DNA of 64,000 nucleotides from Gaertneriomyces semiglobifer (taxonomy: Eukaryota; Chytridiomycota; Chytridiomycetes; Spizellomycetales; Spizellomycetaceae), in contig JAHLKF010000001.1 of assembly GCA_025558075.1 (NCBI GenBank), positions 744,001-808,000 on the forward strand, given 5' to 3'. Position 1 is the first letter of the stretch; each line of letters opens with the position of its first letter. The translations under genes were made by a program, and so were the position numbers. Shown here piece after piece: positions 9,361 to 19,882 of this stretch. A model generated the notes under the pieces. It searched no databases. It was not told the origin of the DNA and saw only the letters and a list, made by a program, of their open reading frames with translations.

Positions 9361-11744
9361 ATGTGTCGGAAGTTACTGTGGGCGTTGGTGGTGGGATTGT
9401 TGGTGAATGCCACATGTTCAAGTGCAGCCAGTCTTTCAACGTGCGCGTCGCAATGCATGAAATCCGTGGCCGGCAGTGTGGAGGTAAGTTTGTTTGCAAG
9501 TTGGGTCCATCAAGCTTCACATGATTTACGGACTTGGTGAATTTCTCAGCGAGGTTGTGTCCAGTCATCGGCGTCTCTCCGAGGCAATTTGTACGAGGAT
9601 TTATGGCCCGCTATTGAGACCTGTTTGACGACGGCAGGATGTGACGAGGTGTCCTCATCGCTCAATGACGACGTAGGTTCCCTGGTTGATTAATAGCAGT
9701 TGCCAGTTTGGGTTGGTTAATCAAACTGAGCAGCCTCACGATGCCATATTGGACTTTTGCTCGAGTTGGTTTGCCAACGAACCCCGTGTGTATATGCGTG
9801 CGATCCATTTCGACCGAATAAGCTTTACGCTTGTGAAGGATCGGCGGATAATTATTGGAACGATTGTGCAAGGCGTCATGAATGGCATCTTTATCCCGCT
9901 TTACGTACGTGTTCTCACTTTTTTATGGACGTCTTTAGTGTACCGTTGTGCCAAATTCTCTCATTTGTAGGTCGCCTTGCGCAAGGAGCGCATTATTCGA
10001 TTCCGGCACTGGAGAGTGTCAGTCATGATTTCGATTATGATGCAGATTTTTACGGCGACATTAGCTGCGGAAACTGCTTCGTTCGGTGATGCCAAAAACG
10101 TCAGGTAGGTTTTACTATACGACGGAACTTGATTGTGTACATTTCTCACATCACACTATCTGCGTCAGCTTGCCTCGAATCCGGGCGCTGTTATTTATTT
10201 CGCTAGCGGCTCTTCATCTTGCTGTAGCCGGTTTCTTTGCTCTCATCGTGTCGCACCATTACCTGGATACGTCTCAAAAACTGCGCTCCTTGCTGCAGAC
10301 TGAACTACCCGCAGTGTATCATTATGAGTCTTCTATAACGAATTCCAGTCGTGCTAGCTCGCTTGTATCAGAGGATGCACCTCAAGGCGCAAAACGTAAA
10401 ACCGATCTCAGGATGTTTGAAGAGACCATTGCCAAACTTCGCCGTAATAACGCTTGGTGCCAGGAGCGCCGATCCTGGCTCGTTTTCACTGTTGCGGCCT
10501 TACCGATGATGGTCATGGACGTATTTACTGTGGTTTCGAGGTTCGGGCACCCCGGCTTTGGTGCCTTTGTCGTGTGGACAGGATTTACCGCTGCCGTGTT
10601 CGCGGTTGGTCTTCTGTTTGGTTTTCAAATACCTTGGAAAATGAGTGACAAGTAAGTCTACCGCTGTAGTTGTTGCCACAGGTTTGAGTATGGTCCCTAA
10701 GTCATCATTACAGCTACCGCATCAAGTATCAACTAGGGGTTGGGTCAACAGTGACGACTTTCGCTTTCTCTTGGGGACTTGTTAACTATTACAGTTGGAC
10801 CCCAACAACCCAAGATGTTCTTATGTGGGTGCTAGCCCTCTCCGGACCGGGACTTGTGCTCGCGATTATTGCGATGCCCGCTGTCACCGCACTATGGGTT
10901 CATCTCACTGAAGGTCAAAGTTCAAACGCGACGTTACGGGCTTTACTAGGTATAACCACTTCAGGGGGTGAGATGGAGTCCTCCGCACGGTCGTCAAGCG
11001 TACAAAGTAGTATTGAGAAGGATCGTCGGGCCGGTTCCCTGCAACCGAACCTGCTGCACCCACCCACCTCAACGCCCGGAACTACCAAAGATGACTCTAC
11101 ACGAGTCGGCACCAACCCGGCAGTTGTCAAGACCAGTACAAAAAGCAATGCGAAAAATCGTGGAAGTTCAACAGTTCCTGCTCGTCGGGCGGTGGATGCA
11201 ATTCTGATAGATCCAGAAGCGTTAAACGCTCTTACAAAGTTTGCGGCCTTAGAGTTTTGTGTTGAAAACTTACTTTTCATTTCCGCTGTGGATGAGTTCC
11301 GCCTACGCTGTGCTCGAGCAAAAGCGAAGGATTTGGCTACGATAGGCGCGTCGAGTCCGTTTTCACCAGGCGAAGCCTCACCAGTGTCACCGATGCCACC
11401 AGGATCACAGATGCCGAGTGATCGTGTGCGTTATGCGCAACGTGTTGTTGCAGACTTTATCAAAGCGGGAAGCGTGAATGAAGTGAACATACCGAGCCAG
11501 ATTCGGCGCGAGATTGAAGAAACGTTCAAGGAGTGCTGTAACAATCCGGAGAGCATTTTACCCGACTCGATTTTTGATTCAGCTTACAAGCACGTAGAGT
11601 AAGTGACCGTGGTGAATGTTGTGTCATACAAGCGATGCCTGATCTCTTTGAAACAGGAACATGTTGATCACTGATATCATCCCAAGGTTCAAGAAATCGA
11701 AACTTTACGTTGAGCCACGAAAGAGTGGAGGACGACCAGTTTAA
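9361..11744 (+). CDS. Seven-transmembrane receptor with C-terminal RGS domain
   Basis: Predicted 668-residue membrane protein from seven exons: 9361-9483, 9550-9672, 9734-9904, 9971-10104, 10169-10651, 10714-11598 and 11657-11744. All introns are 58-66 nt and keep the frame. It has a signal peptide (1 to about 23) and an ectodomain of about 95 residues with six cysteines (TCASQC, GC, TCLTTAGC, FC). Seven hydrophobic helices follow at about 119-138, 155-174, 191-211, 287-307, 315-336, 358-374 and 378-402. After a Ser/Thr-rich linker comes an RGS domain (about 505-650), which would speed GTP hydrolysis by a G-alpha subunit. The architecture matches AtRGS1 and fungal GprK/Rgs7-type regulators. 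The ectodomain cysteine spacing recalls a CFEM domain lacking the central CxC. The ligand is unknown. Confidence 0.8.
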
Positions 11745-12292
11745 TCACCGATGCCAATATACTGTCTTAAAAGTCATGAAATGAAGCATTGACCTCGCTC
11801 TGTACCGAGCGTTTTTTTGACATCGAGCCCATCTCATTCTCAGATAGGTTTCTGCATTGCAGCTAGTTCTGACTTTTGTTCAGTGTTCGCCGACCACGAT
11901 AACAGCGGTTTGATGAAGTTCTGCTGGCGTGATTCTTGTATGAAGCGTTATGCGGGAAGAGCGTGACTTTACGCGACTTCACCGACACATTCATTAGAAG
12001 CAGATCATTGGACGTGAAGAGCACGTTTCAGGATAACATTAACAGATATGCTGTTTTGTCAACTGGACTATGTTCATCCCTGTAGCGTGTTATATTGATT
12101 CGATTAGGGATCTATTTCGGGGTTCGGTAAGGCCTTCCCGAGCATAAACAAAATGCAACATCGATTGACTGTATTATGCTGTGAGCAACTGCCCTCCTGT
12201 AGCTTGCAAGTTCTCTGGCTTTCCTTGAGACGGGCGATTCCTTGCGAGCTTGCGACTTTGTAATTCATGTGTTCGAATCCACGCAGTTTCTT
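11745..12292. other. Intergenic region
   Basis: About 550 bp between the receptor gene and the zinc-finger gene. I see no open frame with support. A tRNA B-box-like string near 12270 does not fold into a tRNA. Confidence 0.6.
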
Positions 12293-13478
12293 ATGTCTGT
12301 CTCATCCAACTTGATAGCAGACCCATACTGTTCCCCATGCCTCAGCTGGGTGGAGGACTCGGCTCATTCATGCGGTACCGCAGCCATCACCGATTTTACT
12401 TCCTTACTGGAGCATCAGATTGCCCAAGGCCTAGATCATGGAAGGACCCTCCCAACCAATAATTACCCTGACTCGGAGAGCGATTCAAGTAATGCACCTT
12501 TCTCACCACTTTCGGTGATGGACGATTACTGCAATGCCGAGCTCACCACGGAATTGACCAGTGAACACGATTTATGGAGAAGTGCTATTGCATTGTCAGA
12601 TTTGTCCTTTGCTGCCCCCTTGGCGTTTACGCCATATAAGGCAGTAGCAAACGACGAAGAAACGTATTTCACAAGGTCAATGTCACCAACAATCGACCCA
12701 AATGTTTTGATCTCGGCGGACCTCTCGCTGGCTGTCGATCAAAGCGACAAGTGTGATGGCGCGGCCCGGTTGCCCGCAGACGGTGTTATCGACGAGCAGC
12801 TTGATCTAAGCTCGCTGGCAACAAATGCAATGCTCCAGTACACCAAGGACGGGGTAACGCCCTCACTTCCGCTCACCCCAACGAGCTATTCCCCGTTACT
12901 CGGCGAGGATCTCGAAAGAATCGCATCGTTACTGAGCAATAATGATGCCAGCTACGGGAACTACGTGACATGGCTTGAGGCCGCTAGTCGAGCGTCTGCC
13001 ATGTCCACTATACCAAGTCCATTATCTCCCTCAGAAATAGAGAAAACAAGTTCGACGATTCATGGCGCACTACCCACTATGCATACCATATGCCCAACAG
13101 AAAGAGCTGCGGGAGCTTTGAACAAACTCACTCAGGTTTCCACCAGGGAGTACCAACAGCGATCTGATACAGTTAAACCCCCTGCCAAACGCAACCTGCC
13201 ACCTGCGGATCCCCATCGTCCGTTTCAGTGCGAGCTTTGTCCTTCCGCTTTCGGCAGGCGCCATGATCTCAAGCGTCACGTCAGGTACTCCCAACATACT
13301 TTGCCCGCGCGGCCTTTGAGTGAGACTCCATTCATGTTGTTTGTTTTTTATCTCCAGAATTCACCTTGGCATTCGTCCGTACGAATGTGGAACGTGCGGA
13401 AGATCATTCACAAGAGTGGATGCATTGAATCGGCACAATGTCGTCAAGAACTGCGCTGTCAGTACTGACAAGTTGTGA
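12293..13478 (+). CDS. C2H2 zinc-finger transcription factor (two fingers)
   Basis: Predicted 370-residue nuclear DNA-binding protein. Exon 1 is 12293-13284 and exon 2 is 13358-13478, with a 73-nt intron (AG/GTACTC, TCTCCAG acceptor) that splits the end of the first finger. The first 300 residues are acidic and rich in Ser/Thr/Pro and probably form a regulatory or activation region. The C-terminus carries a C2H2 finger (FQCELC...HDLKRH) and, directly after a linker, a second finger ending His-x5-Cys (ECGTC...LNRH...NC), a C2HC variant. Tandem fingers at the extreme C-terminus are typical of Msn2/Rgm1-like stress factors, but I cannot assign an orthologue. Without splicing the frame stays open to 13468 but destroys finger two. 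Confidence 0.75.
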
Positions 13479-14356
13479 ATTTGTAGTTGCTGTCTAGTTG
13501 AGGCCATGATTTGGATGTTTTGCTATGTGGCATGCACAAGGCAGTACGGTGATTGTCCAGTGATGATAGCCTCAGAACGTTCCCGCTGCGGACTTTGGCG
13601 AGCCACTCGAACATCATACTGTGTAGCACAGTGATTACTACGAAACTGTAGCATGTAGACTTGAAAAGGCGGACTAGAGCTCCATGCAGGCCGTATTTAG
13701 CACCATCCTCCCTGGACTTGGATGTGATCACTCCACTCCGCAGGCAACCTGTTAGCGATCATAGTTGTTTGTTTGAGCAACCGTTGAAGAAAAACATACC
13801 ATCAGCGTCGTTGTGTGCACGGTGCACGCCCGTAACTGGGATTTTTATTAGTCCAAAGTCTCCGACGAGTTTCTTTCCGCACACATACACAGCTGGTTAT
13901 TTTCACTGCAGAGTTGACGGACGCTTCATTCGATCTGAAGGCCAACAGCCTATGTAACTACTGCGCTTCTGTATTTAGGCTATCTGGTTGGCTTGGTGGC
14001 CATTGTGCATTGTGCGCCTGGAAGTTTCTTTTTTTTTGAGACCGGATGGATCTGATCTGACCTTCGCAAGCTGTGAGATATAATTACATCAAACTTCTGC
14101 TTTCGACACCCAGCCGCCTTTGTATGCCCGCCTACAGCTGTGCCGAACGGAAGTCAGATACCATCGACTGGATTCATTATTACTAGTACCAACGACCCGC
14201 TCATTGAGTCTTACGGATAGTCCCTCGCCCGGCACGTCTTCTAGATGCGGTCAAGACGCAAAGGCCAACTTCGCCGCAGATCATCGCTCACCGCATCGCT
14301 AGGGTCTTCCTCCTTTACACCAGAAGGATCTGCGTCCATCGGAAACGGCTCTCTAT
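13479..14356. other. Intergenic region
   Basis: About 0.9 kb between the zinc-finger gene and the possible first exon of the PPR gene. Only short unsupported open frames are visible on either strand. Part of it presumably holds the PPR promoter. Confidence 0.5.
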
Positions 14357-14548
14357 ATGAGCTTTGCAGCCGCCCTTGGGCTGCTGCCGATCGCAGCATA
14401 CGAAGGCATTTCCACCGTATTCTCTGCCCACAGCTTCTTCTCGCTCTGCCCATCCATGCGACAGAAATCTCCTTATTTAACACGCAGTGGCCGCATTGCA
14501 ATAGCCGGAGTGAATTGCCTACGATTGCGAAAGGCGTTGGGAAAAGAG
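14357..14548 (+). other. Possible 5' coding exon of the PPR gene
   Basis: A 64-codon open stretch begins with ATG at 14357 and ends at GAG/GTTCGT. A 70-nt gap follows, containing TACTGAC and ending TCATAG exactly one base before the ATG at 14619. Splicing would be in phase 0 with the PPR frame. The encoded segment is rich in Ala, Ser, Leu and Arg with almost no acidic residues until its end, as in a mitochondrial targeting sequence. The donor is weak, so this exon is a proposal only. Confidence 0.35.
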
Positions 14549-14618
14549 GTTCGTCACTCCAGCAGAATTCCTTTTGAATACTATTGGGCTACATACTGAC
14601 ATTTGTGCTTGCTCATAG

Positions 14619-16838
14619 ATGGCACACAGCATATCATCCGCTTATGGATGTTCACGTCAGAAAGGGGGCAAACGGGGACAGTTGCGGCCTCGCTCCATGG
14701 TACCACAGCAGCAAACAAGACCTGCATGCACCGTATCGTATGGAGATGCGGGACGGGACACCTTCGGATATGCCGTCGAAAACGAAGCAACGTTTATACC
14801 CCAACCATCACGACTGACGAGTCGCGATAAATGTGCACGAATATCTCGCGACGGCAACGAAGAGCAATCATTTTATGCAGCTGAGATCCGGCGCAAGTAT
14901 CTTTCCGATCAGCCCATCCGCGGAATTACAGATCTGTGGTATCTCATCGCTCGTGGGCAAGAAAAAGAAGAAAGTGCCAGTGAAGCTGTTTTAATAACCT
15001 GCCAGGAGTTAGACCTCAGTGAATTACGGCGTTTGATAGCCTTACTGAAACGACATCCACATCCTGGACACGCTTTTGCGCGGATAAAAGCGTTGCATCA
15101 TGCCATGAGGCAACTTGGAGCACCGCTAACGGCGGACGATTTAAAAGCTCTCGTATGGGTCTGCGCAAAGCGCTTGCAACGGCTACGAAAAGCCATGAAA
15201 TTAGCTTTAGACTATGAGAAATCGGGTTATCCGGAACCCAATATTTATGTTTGGAAGGTATTGTACGACGCTTCGTTTTCGAGAGACCCCAGCAAAGGAA
15301 GGCGACATCAAGAAGTGCTAGAGGAAATGCTTGGCAAGAAATGGGTATTTGATCACAAGACAGTGCTCGAGTTACTGCAGTGCCACAAGGGACGGAACGA
15401 TCTACCCGGTGCTCTGCAGTTGTATGAATGGTCGCTTTCACACAGTGTTAAACCCACAGTATGCATACTGGAAACGTTACTGGTAGTGGCCTGTCGTGCA
15501 GGTGATCTGAATGCAGCGCGAGATATTGCCGATCAAGTGCGTTGTTGCGGACTAAAAATGACGATTGCTATGCTAAATTCACTTTTGGCTGCGCATCTCA
15601 AAGCGGGAGAGTATCCACAAGGCTGGATTGATCAGCTCGCAGAATATGGGGATCCATACCTTCGTGCCGATACCATGACCATTTTGTTGCGCGCGTTAGT
15701 ACGCACGGATGTTGCTCGGGATCTTGGGTCATTTGCCGATCGCCTGTTACGCCGTCCGGGCTTCATACCGGATAGATTGTTCTTCTCCGCGTTACTTGAC
15801 CACTGCATGCGGTGTCACAACCTTACCGAGGCCAAGAGAATTGCGACTATTATGAAGCAGTTCAATATTGAATTAGACGCCTCCCTTTACGGTACGCTTG
15901 TTCGCATATCCGTCGAATCTGCAGACTTCGCGCAGGCTGAGGCATTAATGGTTGAAATGAGGTCGCGAGGCATACAACCTAGCAAGCACATGCTTACTAG
16001 AATAATTGATGGGTATCTGCGGATTGATGACTTGCCCGGAGCGATACGCGTGCACCAGGAGATCTCCCATATCGGTGGAAGTCAAGAATCTCACGGGGGG
16101 TCAAAACCGGATGCGCACGTCATGGCAATATTTTTGAATTATTTCCGACGTATGAAGGACCGCGAAGGTGCTCTACGAGCGTTTATTACCCTACGGAAAG
16201 CCGGTATCAGACCGAACGCCGCTGTATATACTATTCTAATGTCACTTTTCGTGGACGATAATGAAGCCGTGCGGAACCTTTGGGCAGATATGAAGAATTG
16301 TGGCGTTCGACCGGATGCAGGAACATTTATACCACTGTTTAGGGCAGCGTATCGATCGCCTCCGAAAGAAGTGGATGTCCGCGTTCAGAAACTCTGGCTT
16401 GAAATGGAGACCTTTGACGTGCGGCCGACGCCTTACATCTTCAACATCATCATGAAAGGTCATACCAAGATGGGCAGATTCGCCAACCTGAAATCTTTAT
16501 TCGAGTCTCTGCAAAACCACGGCTTGCGACCTACCAGCACTACCTACAACATCATGATTCAGCAGGCGTCCCGAGCAAATGACGTACCTGCTATTGAGGC
16601 ATACCTCCAGCAGATGCAGGAGGATAACCATACGCCCGACGAGTCCACACTAGCCGCTGTTATTGATACCATGGCGGCCCACGGCCGTTGGAGTGACGTC
16701 GCGCAGTATTCAGACCGACTTCAGGCTGCTTCAACCCATCAGAAGGCAAGCACTGGGACGAGTCCGCAGCGGGCTAACACTCATTCAAAGGCACCTGGGG
16801 ACGGGGTAGCATTAGGCATTGTGAGCGCGTCAGCATGA
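14619..16838 (+). CDS. Pentatricopeptide repeat (PPR) protein, probably mitochondrial
   Basis: Predicted 739-residue helical-repeat RNA-binding protein. From about residue 200 onward the sequence is a run of 35-residue PPR units with typical forms such as P(N/D/T)xxxYxxLL and AxxLxxEMxxxGIxP. Clear examples are near 15900-16000, 16200-16330 and 16430-16640. At least eight units are recognisable by eye. Such proteins usually bind mitochondrial transcripts and act in processing, stability or translation. The basic, Ser/Arg-rich first 60 residues would suit mitochondrial import. A strong branch-point and acceptor directly before the ATG suggest that the real N-terminus includes an upstream exon (14357-14548). 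The target RNA cannot be predicted. Confidence 0.8.
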   Translation: MAHSISSAYGCSRQKGGKRGQLRPRSMVPQQQTRPACTVSYGDAGRDTFGYAVENEATFIPQPSRLTSRDKCARISRDGNEEQSFYAAEIRRKYLSDQPIRGITDLWYLIARGQEKEESASEAVLITCQELDLSELRRLIALLKRHPHPGHAFARIKALHHAMRQLGAPLTADDLKALVWVCAKRLQRLRKAMKLALDYEKSGYPEPNIYVWKVLYDASFSRDPSKGRRHQEVLEEMLGKKWVFDHKTVLELLQCHKGRNDLPGALQLYEWSLSHSVKPTVCILETLLVVACRAGDLNAARDIADQVRCCGLKMTIAMLNSLLAAHLKAGEYPQGWIDQLAEYGDPYLRADTMTILLRALVRTDVARDLGSFADRLLRRPGFIPDRLFFSALLDHCMRCHNLTEAKRIATIMKQFNIELDASLYGTLVRISVESADFAQAEALMVEMRSRGIQPSKHMLTRIIDGYLRIDDLPGAIRVHQEISHIGGSQESHGGSKPDAHVMAIFLNYFRRMKDREGALRAFITLRKAGIRPNAAVYTILMSLFVDDNEAVRNLWADMKNCGVRPDAGTFIPLFRAAYRSPPKEVDVRVQKLWLEMETFDVRPTPYIFNIIMKGHTKMGRFANLKSLFESLQNHGLRPTSTTYNIMIQQASRANDVPAIEAYLQQMQEDNHTPDESTLAAVIDTMAAHGRWSDVAQYSDRLQAASTHQKASTGTSPQRANTHSKAPGDGVALGIVSASA

Positions 16839-17018
16839 CTACCGCGAATGTATGGGCTGTGTATCTTGAGAGATGCGTAGGCGATACCCAAAATCGCTGA
16901 AGGGTGTAGGAATAGCTTCCTCAGTATATAGCGATTGTTTAATTTTATTAGATCCTAACGTCCCTGGCATTTGAAGTGCCAGCGATATAAGAAACTCTGA
17001 GCACGCCACTCGCGGTTC

Positions 17019-19749
17019 CTAGATTGTGTAAGGTGGAACGTCCGTACTGAGAGTGTTATCTCCAGCCATCGGGTCACCAAAGACCTTCACTTCAATCTCT
17101 TCCCAGCCTGATTCCCAACCAGTTACCCCTGCCCACCTTTTGATTCCTTTCATTCCTGCATCGAATTCCCACAGTGCCACGTAGGCACATAATCGGCGAC
17201 GAAACGTATGCCAATGATCACGCCATCCAGGACAATAAATATCCATAAAGTCATACAGAAGCGACTTTTGACAACGCAATGTTGTGGCGAACATGATGGC
17301 AACATCGTAGAGACCATCCATGTTTTCCGAATGGAAAGAATCACCATAATCTATCAGATTGTGTGGTACGAACTTACATCCACTTCTACTACATTCCGAC
17401 AGGCCCTCCATAAGAATATTTCCAGGCGACAAGTCGCCATGTAGGAAATTCGAAGAGATCAGATCCGGCGTGGCGCCTTTGGTAACCACCGTTGCATACT
17501 CTGGTAGTTGCTCAATCAAACGTGGGGTGATGTGGCCCCAACGTCTCTGCGTGGCATGTGCACCTTTTACTCGGTTATCGAGGTACACGGTGAACTGACG
17601 TGATTCTTGAACTGCAAATGGTAAACCTGCCATTGGAAGACCGTGCAGGGATTTCAATGTTCTTGCAAGCCATAAGGTAAGCGATCGCCAATCCTGAGGT
17701 GTGAATTCCGCCATGCAGAACCCGGCGGGAATAAACGTTAGGTGTTGTTGAATCGTATAGGGCCAACGCCACTCATTTTCCACTGAAGGGCCATAGAGCT
17801 CGCCGTGAGCGATTAACCTTGGTGCTAAAGCCTTGAACGGGGAATTGGCAATGCGCTGCAATGCGAGCACTTCTGATTCGAAGGAAGCGACTCCGCCGCC
17901 GACATGAGAGTAGAACTTAACAAGATTGTCAAGCGGGCAATACAAATACACCGGATTCAATCCAGCGACCATAGGCTCTATGTTGTCTTGAGCCAGCAAG
18001 GATGTGTCGATCACATGGAAGTCGAGGACCTTCGCCAGTCGAGAAAGCCATACTTCTGAATTTGTTGAGAAACTCTCTACAAACCCGGCGACAGTTGCGT
18101 GTCCTTCTAAGAGCGGATCGTCCGTTACGCTGGATTCCGATACAATTTCGGGATATTTCGACTTAACACCCTGAATGAAGCGGTCATACAGCTGGCAGCC
18201 ATGTGAGCGGAGTTTTCACTAAAAGATTGGAACTACTAAGTCCAGAGGAACCCACCTCATGATATTTTGTTCCTAATTGCGACATTTCATGCAGGACTCC
18301 GCTCAAATTCCATTTCCCTGCCCAGTTTTGGGTAACAGCAATGTTCACATTGTCCAAATTCAGCACGCAATGCCACCATCCAGATGGCACCACGATGGTC
18401 TCTCCAGGGTGTTGTATTACCTCCACTGGCTTTAAATGGAAAGGCAAAAACGGATAGATTTCAAGGTACCATTTGAGCGATGACAGTGGGCATGATGCAT
18501 CTACCCCTGGTGGCTGCATATGCGGTGGGTACAGCGCCCATCTTTTCCGACCTTGTATCAACGTATTCCAGGCAGATGTGACTAGCGGGTCAACATGCCA
18601 CGACGCCCCTGATCTTGCTGGGCCTATCACAAGCCACCTGTATTCTGGCCGCTGCGCTCCAAGCAGGCTCAAAAGATCCTCTTGGAAGATACTAGGAACG
18701 TTGTAGTCATTGGACATCCACGGCGCCTTTTCAATGAAGTTGTCGTCGAAAACGTAAAGTGGCGCCTCGTCATGCTGTGTGCGCATGTAACGCACGTACT
18801 CGGCAAACTTCATACGAACTTTTCTGGGGTACCCATACTCATTACCGACCTTGAAATATACATCGTGACACTGCACAAAGGCACGGGTGAACAAATGTGT
18901 GCCTGATAGAAGGTACATTTGTAGCGGCTACCTTCGCTAACAGGTTCTCCACCGTCCATGACCGCATCGCTGCCCAAGCGTCCACAATACCTTCCCTCGT
19001 GATAAGTACAGGTAGATTCAATGATTCGTAGCGTGATTGTAAGATCTTCGGCGTCATATCTACGCCGTTTACACATTCAATTTGTCGGTCTGCTGTCGAG
19101 GCCAGGGCCTCGTCATGACTCGGTAGAAAGGTCGACAAATCCATGTGGCATCGGCTCCACTTGGCATACAGGTATGCGCTTGGGATACCTACGACTGCGG
19201 ATGCCTTCATTCGTGGTACTTCCACTGTGGGCGCACCAGGTGGAAGACCTTCAGGGTAGTAATAAGTCACCATCCAGGTTCCTTTATAGCACAGTCCCTC
19301 TGTGAGCGACCCATTCGCACCCCATTTCCTGAGACAGAGATTCCGCCACAATTGATCATCATGGGCAAAGGTGTAGAACGCACGGGAAACCTCAAAAGCG
19401 GTCCGCAAGTCCTGTAAAAGAATGTGAGCCTGTCATGTCGGTTAAATGTGAAGAGCAGTTTTGTCCACCGGACCTGAGCACCTAGATACTTCAACACTCC
19501 CTCTACAATCAACGCATCCGGCAGCAAAGCTAAGGATCCAAGCGAAGACGTCCGCTGTTGTTCCGCTGCACTCAAGACAGGAGGAGCACTAGGCGGCATA
19601 CCACCCGGCTCGAACGTGGCAACATTGTGTTCGTCGACAGAAGCCTCGGAAGACCGCGGTCGCTTGCCCAAGATGGTTGATCTGGCCGGATAGCTTTCCA
19701 TCGCTGGTTTTGTGGCTGCCATTTCACAGCTCCCAACGCGCGCGTTCAT
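17019..19749 (-). CDS. F-box / JmjC (JMJD6-like) / APH-kinase fusion protein
   Basis: Predicted 852-residue three-domain protein from four exons: 19749-19474, 19411-18932, 18870-18220 and 18170-17019 (introns of 62, 61 and 49 nt). Domain one is an F-box (about 70-125), which would bind Skp1 in an SCF ubiquitin ligase. Domain two is a JmjC oxygenase very like JMJD6, with the iron ligands H344/D346 (SWHVDP) and H419 (GWWHCVLNLD), plausibly a lysyl hydroxylase or demethylase. Domain three is an aminoglycoside phosphotransferase-like kinase (about 530-830) with HGD at 713-715, N720 and D743 (IDYGD). The frame change at the second intron was resolved by choosing a 61-nt intron that restores the JMJD6 alignment. 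The start could be the Met nine residues in. Confidence 0.82.
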
Positions 19750-19882
19750 CGCTTGAAATAGAACCAGCGACGATCATGAATCAACGCCCTACTGAGACGA
19801 TTCGGTCAATTACTCGAGCCAAAAGCTTAGCGATGAAGTGCCAAGCGTCGGTGCTGAGTTCTCTACGACAGGTCACTGGCAA

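Noticed and set aside
12262..12285. tRNA B-box-like string (GTTCGAATCC)
   Set aside because: No matching T-stem, anticodon arm or acceptor stem can be formed around it.
14584..14817. Alternative frame across the start of the PPR gene
   Set aside because: It ends at a stop without joining any PPR repeat. The frame from 14619 runs into the repeats.
18903..18931. 29-nt micro-intron in the F-box/JmjC gene
   Set aside because: It would give the wrong frame and lose the JmjC alignment. The 61-nt alternative fits.
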